Positions 16,858 through 25,437 are shown, counted from the stretch's first letter. The stretch is 64,000 bases of DNA from Clostridia bacterium (GCA_900767885.1 CAAGAU010000014.1:74197-138196); one strand, 5' to 3'. The notes: generated by a model not told the origin, from the letters alone. Translations and numbers: made by a program.

Positions 16858-18135
16858 TTAAAAGTTGATGATTCCCGCGTTGACAAGTTCCTGCAAAGAA
16901 CAGAGAATACCTATCTTTGCGTGCGCCCACGTCAGACCGCCCTGAAAATATACGGCGTAAGGCTCGCGGATAGGACCGTCGGCGGAAAGTTCGATAGACG
17001 AACCCTGCACGAACGCGCCCGCCGCCATTATAACTTTACTGTCATAACCGGGCATATCCCACGGAATAGGCGTAACGTAACTATCTACGGGCGCAGCCTC
17101 CTGTATACCCTTACAAAAAGCGCACATGGCCTCTTCGCTGCCGAGTTCTACCGCCTGAATTATATCGTGTCTGTCCTCGTCGGCGTCGGGGAAACATTTA
17201 TAACCGAGTTTCTGATACACGTTCGCGGCGAAAATCGCGCCTTTCAGCGCGCCCGCGGTTACGGTAGGCGCAAGGAAAAAGCCCTGATAAAAACTTTGCA
17301 TTACGCCGAGGCTCGCGCCGACTTCCTGTCCGAGTCCCGGTGCGGAAAGACGATATGCGCATCTGTCCACGCATTCCTGCGTTCCGCAAATATAACCGCC
17401 TACGGGAGCAAGTCCGCCGCCCGGGTTCTTTATAAGCGACCCCACGACCATATCCGCGCCGTAGTCCGACGGCTCTTCGGTTTCAACGAATTCGCCGTAA
17501 CAGTTGTCTACCATTACCTTTACCGACGGCTTGATTTTTTTGACGAACGATATAAGTTCGCCTATTTGTTTAACCGAAAAAGTCGGGCGGGTCTGATACC
17601 CCTTACTGCGCTGAATGGTAACGAGCGCGGTTTTTTCGTTTATGGCTTTTGCGATATTGTCGTAATCGAACGAACCGTCTGCCAACAAATCCACTTGTCT
17701 GTAAGTTACGCCGTATTCTTTAAGCGAGCATTTGGATTCCCTTATGCCGATAACCTCTTCGAGAGTGTCGTAAGGCTTGCCTACTGGCGATAAAAGTTCG
17801 TCGCCGGGCAAAAGATTAGCCGAAAGCGCGACGGTTAAAGCGTGAGTACCGCAAACTATTTGCGGACGAACGAGCGCAGCCTCGGTATGAAAAGTTTCGC
17901 TGTATACTTTTTCGATTTTATCCCTGCCCACGTCGTTATAACCGTAACCCGTGGAGGCGGCGAAACAAGCGACGTCCACCCTCGCCTTTTGCATAGCGGC
18001 AAGCACTTTGCATTGATTGTATTCCGCTATTTTATCTATTTTTTCAAACCTGTCTTTAAGACCGTCTATTATCTTTTCGCCGTACTCGTATACTTCCTTG
18101 GAAATACCGAGTTTTTCATACGCTCTGTAAAACAT
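16858..18135 (-). CDS. PLP-dependent methionine gamma-lyase family protein (YnbB-like, 'aluminium resistance')
   Basis: About 425 aa, a fold-type I PLP enzyme related to cystathionine beta-lyase and methionine gamma-lyase. The conserved N-terminal half includes FAASTGYGYNDVGRD and PQIVCGTHALT. The PLP-binding lysine is in VVGSLIKNPGGGLAPVGGY near residue 235. The C-terminal block FVQGSSIELSADGPIREPY is unique to the YnbB group. Physiological substrate is not firmly known. I chose the ATG at 18133-18135 (GGAG, 5-nt spacing) over the in-frame GTG six bases upstream. Confidence 0.85.
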   Translation of the reverse strand: MFYRAYEKLGISKEVYEYGEKIIDGLKDRFEKIDKIAEYNQCKVLAAMQKARVDVACFAASTGYGYNDVGRDKIEKVYSETFHTEAALVRPQIVCGTHALTVALSANLLPGDELLSPVGKPYDTLEEVIGIRESKCSLKEYGVTYRQVDLLADGSFDYDNIAKAINEKTALVTIQRSKGYQTRPTFSVKQIGELISFVKKIKPSVKVMVDNCYGEFVETEEPSDYGADMVVGSLIKNPGGGLAPVGGYICGTQECVDRCAYRLSAPGLGQEVGASLGVMQSFYQGFFLAPTVTAGALKGAIFAANVYQKLGYKCFPDADEDRHDIIQAVELGSEEAMCAFCKGIQEAAPVDSYVTPIPWDMPGYDSKVIMAAGAFVQGSSIELSADGPIREPYAVYFQGGLTWAHAKIGILCSLQELVNAGIINF

Positions 18136-18152
18136 AAACACTCCGAATAATT

Positions 18153-18446
18153 GATTATATGCCAGGCAAGAATAATACGAACCGTGGTCTGACGTCGTGT
18201 TTTTGACTAATACTGTGTTGCGCTCACGGGTTATACGGACAGTATTAACCCATTCGCGCGCCTTGGCTTAGTCTAAAAACACGACGTTAGACTTGCATGC
18301 AACAAAAACGCCGATATTTTTGATGATTTGTTGCAAAGGCGAGGACGGTAGTACTGTATGTACACCATCCGAGAATTTGCAAAAAAGCACATAAATATCG
18401 GCGTTTTTGCAAGGTTCGTATTATTCTTGTCTAGCATAGATTATAT
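18153..18446. mobile_element. MITE-like non-autonomous element flanked by 8-bp direct repeats
   Basis: Imperfect 26-bp terminal inverted repeats (18158-18183 and 18413-18438) share the core CAAGAATAATACGAACC. The octamer GATTATAT occurs at both sides (18153-18160 and 18439-18446), which resembles a target duplication. Inside are two further long inverted repeats: about 24 bp (18189-18212 with 18269-18293, core ACGTCGTGTTTTT) and about 19 bp (18302-18319 with 18393-18409, core AAAACGCCGATATTT). There is no ORF. A shorter relative sits in the FMN riboswitch at 54509-54592. The transposase is not in this window. Confidence 0.7.
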
Positions 18447-18472
18447 CATTTACCGACGTTTTTTGCAAACGA

Positions 18473-19219
18473 TTATATATCCTTATTCAGAACGCGGTAT
18501 AAAAATTCCTGTGTCCTGACGTTTTTAGGCGAATTGAATATAACCTCGGGCGTATCGTCTTCGGCAACAACGCCGCCGTCCATAAATATTACCCTGGAGG
18601 AAACGTCTTTTGCAAATTGCATTTCGTGCGTTACGACGAGCATCGTAAAACCCGCCTCGGCAAGTTTTTTCATAACTTGCAAAACTTCGCCTACCATTTC
18701 GGGATCGAGTGCGGACGTAGGCTCGTCGAACAAAAGAACTTCAGGCTCCATTGCAAGCGCACGGGCAATGGCGACCCTCTGTTTTTGTCCGCCCGAAAGT
18801 TGAGCGGGACGAGCGTTTATAAACTCGCTCATTCCTACCATTTCAAGGTACTTTCTCGCTTTTTCCTCCGCTTCGGCTTTCGTTCTTTTTAAAACCGTAG
18901 TCTGCCCTACCACGCAGTTTTTAAGAACGTTCATATTATTAAACAGATTAAAGTGCTGAAACACCATGCCGACTTTCGTTCTGTATGCGGTAGTATTGAA
19001 TTCAGGCGCCAGTATATCTTCGCCCAAATACGATATTTTACCCGAAGTAGGACGTTCGAGTAAATTTATGCAACGTAACATAGTGCTTTTGCCCGAACCC
19101 GAAGCGCCTATTATCAAAACGACTTCGCCCTTTCCCACTTCAAGGTTTACACCCTTTAAAACCTCGTGATTACCGAAAGACTTCTTTAAATCTTCTATTT
19201 TTATTACCGTATCAATCAT
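18473..19219 (-). CDS. Amino-acid ABC transporter ATPase (GlnQ/ArtP type), probable lysine importer
   Basis: 248 aa ATPase of the polar amino acid uptake class. Walker A GASGSGKST near residue 40, the HFNLFNNMNVL segment typical of this class, signature LSGGQKQRVAIARAL, Walker B VLLFDEPTSALDPE and the H-loop VVTHEM are all present. It overlaps the fused binding-protein/permease gene by 8 nt, so the two form the complete importer under the upstream lysine riboswitch. Confidence 0.93.
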   Translation of the reverse strand: MIDTVIKIEDLKKSFGNHEVLKGVNLEVGKGEVVLIIGASGSGKSTMLRCINLLERPTSGKISYLGEDILAPEFNTTAYRTKVGMVFQHFNLFNNMNVLKNCVVGQTTVLKRTKAEAEEKARKYLEMVGMSEFINARPAQLSGGQKQRVAIARALAMEPEVLLFDEPTSALDPEMVGEVLQVMKKLAEAGFTMLVVTHEMQFAKDVSSRVIFMDGGVVAEDDTPEVIFNSPKNVRTQEFLYRVLNKDI

Positions 19220-20852
19220 TTGGCGTTTCTCCTTCGCTTATTTTTATCATAGACGCGCTGTCGCTCTGCGAACCGCATATAGTGTAGTCTTTTTTACCGT
19301 CGAGCAGTCTTTCGACGAGCCTTAACAATCTGGTAATGGTAAACGTAAGAATGAAGTATATGACGCAGACTATAGCGTAAGTTTCGAATATCGCAAACGT
19401 AGCCTTGGAAGCAACCGTCGCCTGGTAGAACAATTCCGCAACGCCGATTACGTTTAATACGGAAGTATCCTTGATGTTTATTACGAACTCATTGGAAACC
19501 GCCGGCAGAATATTTCTGAGAACCTGAGGCATAACCACCTTAACCATAATCTGGAAGTGATTCATACCGATAGACTGCGCACCCTCGTACTGCCCTTTAT
19601 CTACGGAAATTATACCGCCTCTCACTATTTCGGATATGTACGCGCCAGTGTTTATTGAAACTATAAGTATTGCCGACGGCAACAAAGGCAACGTAACGCC
19701 TCCCGTTATAAACGCATAACCCCAATAAATAACCATCGCCTGAACCATCATAGGCGTGCTTCTGAAAATCTCGATATAGCACGATAAAATAAAGTTGATT
19801 ATTTTCTGAATAACCGTAACCCATTTTCTGCGCGATAGGGGAATGGTTTTTATAATACCTACGATTATACCTATTAAAAGACCTACGATCGTGGAAACCA
19901 ACGATATAAGTAAAGTGTACCCTACGCCTTTTAACAGTTGTCCCGAATAAGTTTTAAGAATTTTCCCGACAGTTGCAAAGAAAGAGTCGTCCTCGGTTAT
20001 TTCCACCGCAAGAGTTTTTGCAAGTCCGACCGCCTCGGTCATAAGGCTTTGTTTTTCTTCTTCGCTTATGCCGTTTATTATATCGTTAAGAGAACTTAAC
20101 AGTACGGAACCTTTTTTAACGCCTACCGCAAGCGTTACGTTAGACAAATCTTCTACCGTAAAACCCGTGTCGTTATTTTTAAGGTGAACGTAAGTAAATT
20201 CGGAGTTACCGTTGCAATCTGCGGTAGCGCCCGGTTCTTCGGCGATATAACCGTCTACCGTTTTAGATTTTAAAGCGGTTATCATAGTAGGAAAGTCTTC
20301 GAGCGGAGTCTGGTGATTTACGCCCTCTATCTGATCCACTACCGTATCGTGGAAAGTACCCGACTGAGCGACTATTTTAGCACCCGTCGAGTTAAAATCT
20401 GCAAGCGAAGTTGCGTTTGCGTATCTACCGTCTTTTCTGACGACTATAACCAGGTTGGATTCGTAATAGGGAACGGTAAAATCGACTTTTTCTTTTCTCT
20501 CGCTCGTAGGGCTCATACCCGCGATGATAAGATCGAGAGTTCCCGATTGCACGCCGGGGATAAGCGAATCCCATTCGAGCGCGTGTATCTCGAGTTTTTT
20601 ACCGAGCGAATCCGCGATTTTTTTAGCAATCTTAACGTCGTAACCGTTGGCGTACTGACCTTTTTTGCCGTCGATTTCCACCGCTCCCTCGTCGGACGAA
20701 AGTTGCGTCCAGTTATACGGTTGATAGCCGCATTCCATACCGACGCGAAGAACGGAAGCACGGTCGGTCTTTTTACACCCGAACAGCGTAAAAACAGACG
20801 CCGCCATAATTACCGCGACCAACGCGAGTGCCACTTTGCGTAATTTTTTCAT
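19212..20852 (-). CDS. Fused substrate-binding protein and permease of an amino-acid ABC importer (lysine)
   Basis: 546 aa with two domains in one chain. Residues 1-26 form a lipoprotein-type signal ending in LFGC (Cys26), though the fusion could also leave it as a membrane anchor. Residues about 35-280 are a periplasmic-binding-protein fold (VGMECGYQPYNWTQ, GYDVKIAKKIADSLG, DLIIAGMSPTSERKEKVDF). From about 300 the permease domain has the EAA motif (YEGAQSIGMNHFQIMVKVVMPQ), which docks the ATPase. The lysine riboswitch in its leader gives the probable substrate. Confidence 0.92.
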   Translation of the reverse strand: MKKLRKVALALVAVIMAASVFTLFGCKKTDRASVLRVGMECGYQPYNWTQLSSDEGAVEIDGKKGQYANGYDVKIAKKIADSLGKKLEIHALEWDSLIPGVQSGTLDLIIAGMSPTSERKEKVDFTVPYYESNLVIVVRKDGRYANATSLADFNSTGAKIVAQSGTFHDTVVDQIEGVNHQTPLEDFPTMITALKSKTVDGYIAEEPGATADCNGNSEFTYVHLKNNDTGFTVEDLSNVTLAVGVKKGSVLLSSLNDIINGISEEEKQSLMTEAVGLAKTLAVEITEDDSFFATVGKILKTYSGQLLKGVGYTLLISLVSTIVGLLIGIIVGIIKTIPLSRRKWVTVIQKIINFILSCYIEIFRSTPMMVQAMVIYWGYAFITGGVTLPLLPSAILIVSINTGAYISEIVRGGIISVDKGQYEGAQSIGMNHFQIMVKVVMPQVLRNILPAVSNEFVINIKDTSVLNVIGVAELFYQATVASKATFAIFETYAIVCVIYFILTFTITRLLRLVERLLDGKKDYTICGSQSDSASMIKISEGETPND

Positions 20853-20872
20853 TAGCGAATCTCCTTTGCATT

Positions 20873-20913
20873 AAAAAATCCCGCGGTAGAGCCTGAACAG
20901 CAATACCGCGGGA
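20873..20913 (-). terminator. Terminator of the lysine riboswitch expression platform
   Basis: Stem TCCCGCGGTA / TACCGCGGGA followed by TTTTTT on the minus strand, just 21 nt before the start codon. It lies 20 nt downstream of the aptamer, so lysine-bound aptamer is expected to favour this hairpin and stop transcription. Confidence 0.85.
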
Positions 20914-20933
20914 CTGAACGTCCGCTAATATTA

Positions 20934-21100
20934 CGATAGCCCTCCGTTTGAAAACAAACGACAGTCGGCGGAATATTCTCCCGACGCCCAACCTCTCGCA
21001 AAACTCGAATTTTGCGCGGTTTCGGCAAATCTTCCTTTCTTTTTCACCCCGTTACGAGCGGTTGCGGTGAAAAATACTTTTAAGACTTGCGCCTCTACCT
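20934..21100 (-). ncRNA. Lysine riboswitch (L-box) aptamer
   Basis: Minus-strand leader with the L-box conserved blocks in order: TAGAGGCGC at the 5' end, AAAGTA, AAAGGAAGA, TTGCCGAA, GTTGGGCGTCGG, ACTGTCG, and the closing GGAGGGCTATC that pairs back to the 5' block. The order and wording match the Bacillus subtilis lysC leader. It lies directly upstream of a transcription terminator and the SBP-permease gene, so high lysine should switch off the importer. Confidence 0.92.
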
Positions 21101-21124
21101 AAGATTATTTATTTTTACTTGTTT

Positions 21125-21153
21125 AGCATACTCCTATTTTTTTAATAATGCAA
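21125..21153 (-). promoter_or_regulatory. Promoter of the lysine importer operon
   Basis: TTGCAT (21148-21153), a 17-bp spacer and TATGCT (21125-21130) on the minus strand. The predicted start falls about 15 nt before the riboswitch. Confidence 0.6.
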
Positions 21154-21181
21154 GCGTTTTAAACAGGTTTTTAAAAAAAAA

Positions 21182-21781
21182 TTATATTTTTCCCGATTTT
21201 ATAAGGTCTATTACCTTTTCGATTTTTGCCAAAACCTCTTCTCTGCCCGCTTTGGTCTGGGAAGAAATGCCCAGAACGTCGTTTTCCGTCATGGCAAATT
21301 TGTTCGCTACCGAGCGAATACGATTTTTTAACTGCATTTTTGGAACTTTGTCGGTTTTGGTAACGATTACCGTAAACGGAACAGCCGACGAATGCAAAAA
21401 ACTTATCATGACAAGATCGTCGGGAGTAGGATCGTGGCGGACGTCGGCAAGAGCGAAAACGTAGTCGTAATTGCTCTTGTCGGCAAAAAACTTTTCCATA
21501 GTAACCGCCCACTTGTCTTTTTCTTCTTTGGAAACTTTCGCGTAACCGTATCCCGGCAGGTCGGCGAGAACAAAATCGCCGAAATCGAAATAATTTACGA
21601 GGCGGGTGCGCCCCGGGGTGTCCGAAGTTTTCGCAAGTTTTTTCATATTGGCAAGCGTGTTTATAAACGAACTTTTGCCAACGTTTGATTTACCTACTAC
21701 CGCTATTGTCGGTTTGGTTTTTTTTATAAACTGTTCGGGGCGCGCCGCCGAGGTTATAAACGATGCGTTTTTTATAATCAT
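21182..21781 (-). CDS. engB: Ribosome biogenesis GTP-binding protein EngB/YsxC
   Basis: 199-aa TRAFAC GTPase needed for 50S assembly. G1 is GKSNVGKSSF (about residue 31), G2 region PGRTRLVNYF, G3 DLPGYGYAKVS, G4 VTKTDK. The neighbour two bases upstream is lon, a pairing also found in Bacillus subtilis (lonA-ysxC). Confidence 0.96.
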   Translation of the reverse strand: MIIKNASFITSAARPEQFIKKTKPTIAVVGKSNVGKSSFINTLANMKKLAKTSDTPGRTRLVNYFDFGDFVLADLPGYGYAKVSKEEKDKWAVTMEKFFADKSNYDYVFALADVRHDPTPDDLVMISFLHSSAVPFTVIVTKTDKVPKMQLKNRIRSVANKFAMTENDVLGISSQTKAGREEVLAKIEKVIDLIKSGKI

Positions 21782-21783
21782 AA

Positions 21784-24150
21784 TTATTCGGCGTCCTTTA
21801 CGAGCGCGTTGTCAAGAACTTCGCTTACGGTAGATACGGGTATGAATTTAAGTTCCTTTCTGACGTTTTCGGGGATATTTTCAAGGTCTTTTTCGTTTCC
21901 CTTAGGTATAATCACGGTCTTAATGCCCAAACGGTAAGCGGCAAGCGATTTTTCTTTAAGTCCGCCGATAGGCAAAACTTTGCCGCGAAGAGTAACCTCG
22001 CCCGTCATAGCCACGTCGCCGCGGACTTTTTTGCCCGTAAACGCCGACACGATAGCCGTAACAAGGGTTACGCCCGCGCTCGGTCCGTCTTTCGGAGTCG
22101 CCCCTTCGGGTACGTGAACGTGTACGTCGGTACTCTCGAACTTCTCGCCGTCTACGCCCAGATCGGAGGTATGAATACGCACGAAAGAATAGGCTATTTT
22201 CGCGCTTTCCTGCATAACCTCGCCGAGTTTACCCGTTAAAACGAGATTTCCTTTACCTTTCATAAGCGCGACTTCTACGGTAAGCGTAGTACCGCCGACC
22301 GCAGTCCAGGCAAGCCCCGTACACGCGCCGACCTCGTCGGGACGAAGTTCGTCGGTATAGGAGAACTTTTCCGCACCGATAAGTTTTTTGACTTCCGCGC
22401 CGTCTATCGAATAATTCTTCTTGCGCTTGTTTTCGGCGTAGGCAACCGCTATTTTACGGCAGACGTCGCCTATTTCGCGTTCGAGATTTCTCACGCCAGC
22501 CTCGCGCGTGTATCCGTCGATAAGTTCGTATAAACCGCTTTCGCGGAACGTAACTTTTGCGTCTTTAAGTCCGTTTTTCTCTATCTGCTTTGGTACGAGA
22601 TAACGTTTTGCTATTTCGTATTTCTCGTTACGGGTATAACCGTTGAGTTCCACTACTTCCATTCTGTCAAGCAAAGGCGCGGGGATAGTATCGAGCGAGT
22701 TTGCGGTTGTTATAAACAACACCTTCGACAAATCGAACGGGACTTCGAGATAACGATCGCGGAAAGTCGAATTCTGCTCGGGATCGAGAACTTCCAGCAG
22801 CGCGCTTGCGGGATCGCCGCGAAGGTCGCTGGAAAGTTTATCTATTTCGTCAAGAAGAATTACGGGGTTCATACTGCCCGCCTCTTTCATGGCGTAAATG
22901 ATTCTGCCGGGGATAGCCCCGACGTAAGTTTTGCGATGTCCGCGGATTTCAGCCTCGTCCTTAACTCCGCCGAGGCTCATCCGAACGAACTTTCTGCCGA
23001 GCGCGCGTGCTACCGATTTTGCAACCGAGGTTTTACCCACTCCCGGAGGACCGTATAAACAAAGTATAGAGCCGCCCGTTTTACCCGTGAGTTTAAGCAC
23101 GGCGAGATATTCGGTTATCCTTCTTTTAACGCTTTCGAGCCCGTAATGGTCGGCGTTTAAAACGCTTTCTGCTTTACTTAAATCGGTTTCGTCCTCGGTT
23201 TCCACGCCGAAAGGCAAATCCAGCAGCCAGTCGAGATAAGCGGCAAGCACCGAATAATCGGGCGAGGACGGACTTATCTTACCCATTCGGAAAAGTTCTT
23301 TCAAAGCCTTTTCCTCTACCTCTTTGGGCATATTTTTGGCTTTTATCTTCTTTTCTAGTTCGTCGCGTTCCTCTTCGCCGTCGCCGAGTTCGTCGTGAAT
23401 GACTTTTAACTGCTCGCGAAGATAATACTCGCGCTGATTTTTCTCTATGCCTACCCTTACTTTTTCGGCTATCTCGCGTTGCGTTTTGGATATTTCTATT
23501 TCGTTTATCAGCAACTCATAAAAAGTATAAAGTTTATCTTTAACGGAAATCGTTTCCAAAACGCGCTGTTTATCGCCCTCTTTAAACGAAAAATTATAAG
23601 TCGCCGCGTTTACGAAAGCGTTTGCGTCGGTCAAAGACAAAATAGCGTTGAAAGTATCTTTTGCGCCGCGAAGATTCTGCGCCGCGATAAAATTGCGCAT
23701 CTCGTTTTTAACGAATCTGAAATACGCTTCGGTTTCGTTTTCTTCGCCATAGTCGGGTTCGATTTTTTCGACCCCGACCGAAAAATATTCTTCGGTAGAA
23801 TAAACCTCGCTAAGGCGGGCGGCGTACAACGTTTCTACGCTTACGCGCAAGTTATCCGCGGGCATACGCGAACAATGTTTGATGCGACAAACCGTACCTA
23901 TCGAAAAGACGTCGGTAAGTTCGGGATTTTCTACGTTGGCGTCTATCTGCGCCGCGACGAACAAGAGCGCGTCGCCCTCGTTTGCAAGCGCGCCGTCTAT
24001 CGCGCGGAGAGATTTTTCCCGCCCGGCGTCGAACGTAGTGGACACGTCGGGTAAAATAACTTTGCCGCGAAGTGCCACCATAGGCATACGATTTGATTTT
24101 GTTATTAAATTATCGGAAGTTATTTCCGTAGTGCGATCGAAATTTTCCAT
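21784..24150 (-). CDS. lon: ATP-dependent protease Lon (LonA)
   Basis: 788-aa cytoplasmic AAA+ protease with three parts: the N-terminal LON substrate domain (MPMVALRGKVILPDV...), the AAA module with Walker A GPPGVGKTSVAKS, Walker B VILLDEIDKL and arginine finger region, and the C-terminal protease with Ser in PKDGPSAGVT and Lys in GLKEKSLAA. The frame opens at 24195, but the promoter and hairpin upstream make the ATG at 24148-24150 the likely start, with a weak AGGT site. A perfect 26-bp palindrome lies in the leader. Confidence 0.96.
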   Translation of the reverse strand: MENFDRTTEITSDNLITKSNRMPMVALRGKVILPDVSTTFDAGREKSLRAIDGALANEGDALLFVAAQIDANVENPELTDVFSIGTVCRIKHCSRMPADNLRVSVETLYAARLSEVYSTEEYFSVGVEKIEPDYGEENETEAYFRFVKNEMRNFIAAQNLRGAKDTFNAILSLTDANAFVNAATYNFSFKEGDKQRVLETISVKDKLYTFYELLINEIEISKTQREIAEKVRVGIEKNQREYYLREQLKVIHDELGDGEEERDELEKKIKAKNMPKEVEEKALKELFRMGKISPSSPDYSVLAAYLDWLLDLPFGVETEDETDLSKAESVLNADHYGLESVKRRITEYLAVLKLTGKTGGSILCLYGPPGVGKTSVAKSVARALGRKFVRMSLGGVKDEAEIRGHRKTYVGAIPGRIIYAMKEAGSMNPVILLDEIDKLSSDLRGDPASALLEVLDPEQNSTFRDRYLEVPFDLSKVLFITTANSLDTIPAPLLDRMEVVELNGYTRNEKYEIAKRYLVPKQIEKNGLKDAKVTFRESGLYELIDGYTREAGVRNLEREIGDVCRKIAVAYAENKRKKNYSIDGAEVKKLIGAEKFSYTDELRPDEVGACTGLAWTAVGGTTLTVEVALMKGKGNLVLTGKLGEVMQESAKIAYSFVRIHTSDLGVDGEKFESTDVHVHVPEGATPKDGPSAGVTLVTAIVSAFTGKKVRGDVAMTGEVTLRGKVLPIGGLKEKSLAAYRLGIKTVIIPKGNEKDLENIPENVRKELKFIPVSTVSEVLDNALVKDAE

Positions 24151-24167
24151 ATCAGTACCTGTTCGGC

Positions 24168-24193
24168 GCGGCGTTTTGCGCGCAAAACGCCGC
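24168..24193 (-). promoter_or_regulatory. Perfect 26-bp palindrome in the lon leader
   Basis: GCGGCGTTTTGCG followed at once by its reverse complement. It lies just after the predicted lon transcription start and ends 18 nt before the ATG. No T-run follows in the minus direction, so it is not a simple terminator. It could be an operator or an mRNA 5' hairpin. The sequence does not match the CIRCE or CtsR consensus that I know. Confidence 0.5.
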
Positions 24194-24204
24194 ACCTTAC
24201 TTAA

Positions 24205-24233
24205 ATTATACTATATTACGCAAAAAATTTCAA
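24205..24233 (-). promoter_or_regulatory. Promoter of lon
   Basis: TTGAAA (24228-24233), a 17-bp spacer and TATAAT (24205-24210) on the minus strand, between arsR and lon. The lon-engB pair is therefore its own operon. Confidence 0.75.
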
Positions 24234-24252
24234 GCGTTTTATCTACCCGTAA

Positions 24253-24594
24253 CTACTTCGCGAGAAATTCAACTCCCTTTAACATAATTTCGTTTACGAG
24301 TTCGTCCGTAAGCGAATAATAGATTATTTTGCCTTCGCGTTCACAGGTAACCACGCCCGTATTGCGTAAAAGCCGCAATTGGTGGCTTACCGTGGTCTGA
24401 TTTATGCCGAGCACCGCCGACAAATCGCTTACGCAGGTTTTGGATATGGCGAGCGCGGCGACTATACGCAGGCGCGTTTTATCCGAAAAGGTTGAGAAAA
24501 AGTCCGTAAGGTCGCTCAACAGTTCGCCGTCCGGTACGTAATTTTCAACTATTCCCCAAGTTTTTTTATCAAGTTTAAGCGCAGTATTTTCCAT
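24253..24594 (-). CDS. ArsR/SmtB-family metal-type repressor
   Basis: 113 aa with a winged helix: SDLTDFFSTFSDKTRLRIVAAL leads to the helix-turn-helix CVSDLSAVLGINQTTVSHQLRLL and the wing GVVTCEREGKIIYYSLTD. Cys residues in SKTCVSDL (helix alpha3) and VVTCERE (wing) could bind a thiophilic metal, though the classic CxC of ArsR is absent. I chose the ATG at 24592-24594 with an AGGAG site. Divergent from a small Cys-rich membrane protein. Confidence 0.85.
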   Translation of the reverse strand: MENTALKLDKKTWGIVENYVPDGELLSDLTDFFSTFSDKTRLRIVAALAISKTCVSDLSAVLGINQTTVSHQLRLLRNTGVVTCEREGKIIYYSLTDELVNEIMLKGVEFLAK

Positions 24595-24612
24595 ATAATT
24601 CTCCTCTTTAAA

Positions 24613-24641
24613 ATTATATACCTCGGCGGAATAAGTGTCAA
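24613..24641 (-). promoter_or_regulatory. Promoter of arsR with adjacent AT palindrome
   Basis: TTGACA (24636-24641), a 17-bp spacer and TATAAT (24613-24618). Directly upstream is an imperfect inverted repeat AATATATACATATATT (24640-24655), placed between the divergent genes where an ArsR-family operator would be expected. Operator function is inference. Confidence 0.65.
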
Positions 24642-24714
24642 TATATACATATATTCTGATTTCGTCGCATAAGGTAGAATAAAAGAGAATTTTGTAGAAA
24701 AACGGAGGTTTTTT

Positions 24715-24891
24715 ATGTATAACGCAAATATCGTCTTTTTCGGGCTGTTGTTTTTGCTGTATTCGCAAGGCGCAATAAACCTTACGCAATTATTTTTACT
24801 GCTCGCCCTTATGTCTACGACTTCGTGTTGTTGCCAGAACTTAAACAACGACAATAATAATTCAAACAATAACGCTTTTAACAATCTGTAA
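24715..24891 (+). CDS. Small membrane protein with CCC motif and Asn-rich tail
   Basis: 58 aa, unrecognised. GGAGG sits 6 nt before the ATG, the best ribosome-binding site in the area, so translation is likely. Two hydrophobic stretches (IVFFGLLFLLYSQGAI and TQLFLLLALM) are followed by STTSCCCQNL and a tail dominated by Asn. Divergent from the ArsR-type repressor, which suggests a metal-related or stress role, but that rests on position alone. A strong terminator follows 5 nt after the stop. Confidence 0.6.
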   Translation: MYNANIVFFGLLFLLYSQGAINLTQLFLLLALMSTTSCCCQNLNNDNNNSNNNAFNNL

Positions 24892-24895
24892 CGAC

Positions 24896-24931
24896 CGCTC
24901 GCCCGAAAGCAAAATTGCTTTCGGGCGAGCG
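24896..24931. terminator. 17-bp-arm bidirectional terminator
   Basis: Arms 24896-24912 and 24915-24931 (core CTCGCCCGAAAGCAA) are perfectly complementary with a two-base loop. It separates the convergent small membrane protein (stop at 24891) and ferritin-like gene (stop at 24934). Confidence 0.85.
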
Positions 24932-24933
24932 TA

Positions 24934-25437
24934 TCATTTATTCAATTTTTCGAGTTGCCCGCGCAGGAGTTTAACGTGAAACTCCTCGTCGAGTTTTATT
25001 CTCCGTATCACGGCTACTACCCTTTCGTTAGTCAGTCTGCAAATAATCTCCTCGTATAAACTTATCGCCTCGAGTTCGCCGTTTATATCGCTTATAAGCA
25101 TATTCTGCGGGTCTTTACCGTATACTACGGCTCGGGTATCGTATAAACGCGCACTCGGCACAGTCGTGGTAAACACGGGCGGATAACCGAGTTTTAAAAT
25201 AAGACTTCCTAAAATATCGAGATGTTTCATTTCCGCTAAGGAAATGCCCGTAAGCAAATCGGAAGTTTCCTTATAGCCGTAACTTTCAAAATAAAAATTA
25301 TGAAATCGGTATTGTAAAGTAGCGGTAAGTTCGCCTTTTAACCCCGCGTATGCGGGGGAAATTATCGTCGCGCTTTGTAAGTCCGTCGCCAAATCGTCGA
25401 AAGACGGATAAGGCAAATCGAGAATAACGGGTTTCAC
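24934..25437 (-). CDS. Ferritin-like diiron protein
   Basis: 167 aa, a four-helix bundle of the ferritin/rubrerythrin superfamily without a rubredoxin domain. Candidate metal ligands recur as expected: Glu in LKGELTATLQYRFHNF, ExxH in SLAEMKHLDILG, Glu in INGELEAISLYEEI, and ExxH in LDEEFHVKLL. It may be an iron-handling or peroxide-reducing protein, and manganese-catalase or spore-coat CotJC-like roles are alternatives. It starts with GTG (25435-25437), 9 nt after AGGAG, and faces the SOS-regulated pair. Confidence 0.7.
   Translation of the reverse strand: MKPVILDLPYPSFDDLATDLQSATIISPAYAGLKGELTATLQYRFHNFYFESYGYKETSDLLTGISLAEMKHLDILGSLILKLGYPPVFTTTVPSARLYDTRAVVYGKDPQNMLISDINGELEAISLYEEIICRLTNERVVAVIRRIKLDEEFHVKLLRGQLEKLNK

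Noticed and set aside
16822..17793. 323-aa frame opposite the YnbB-like gene
   Set aside because: Shadow of a conserved PLP enzyme on the other strand; composition is Arg-rich as expected for an antisense frame.
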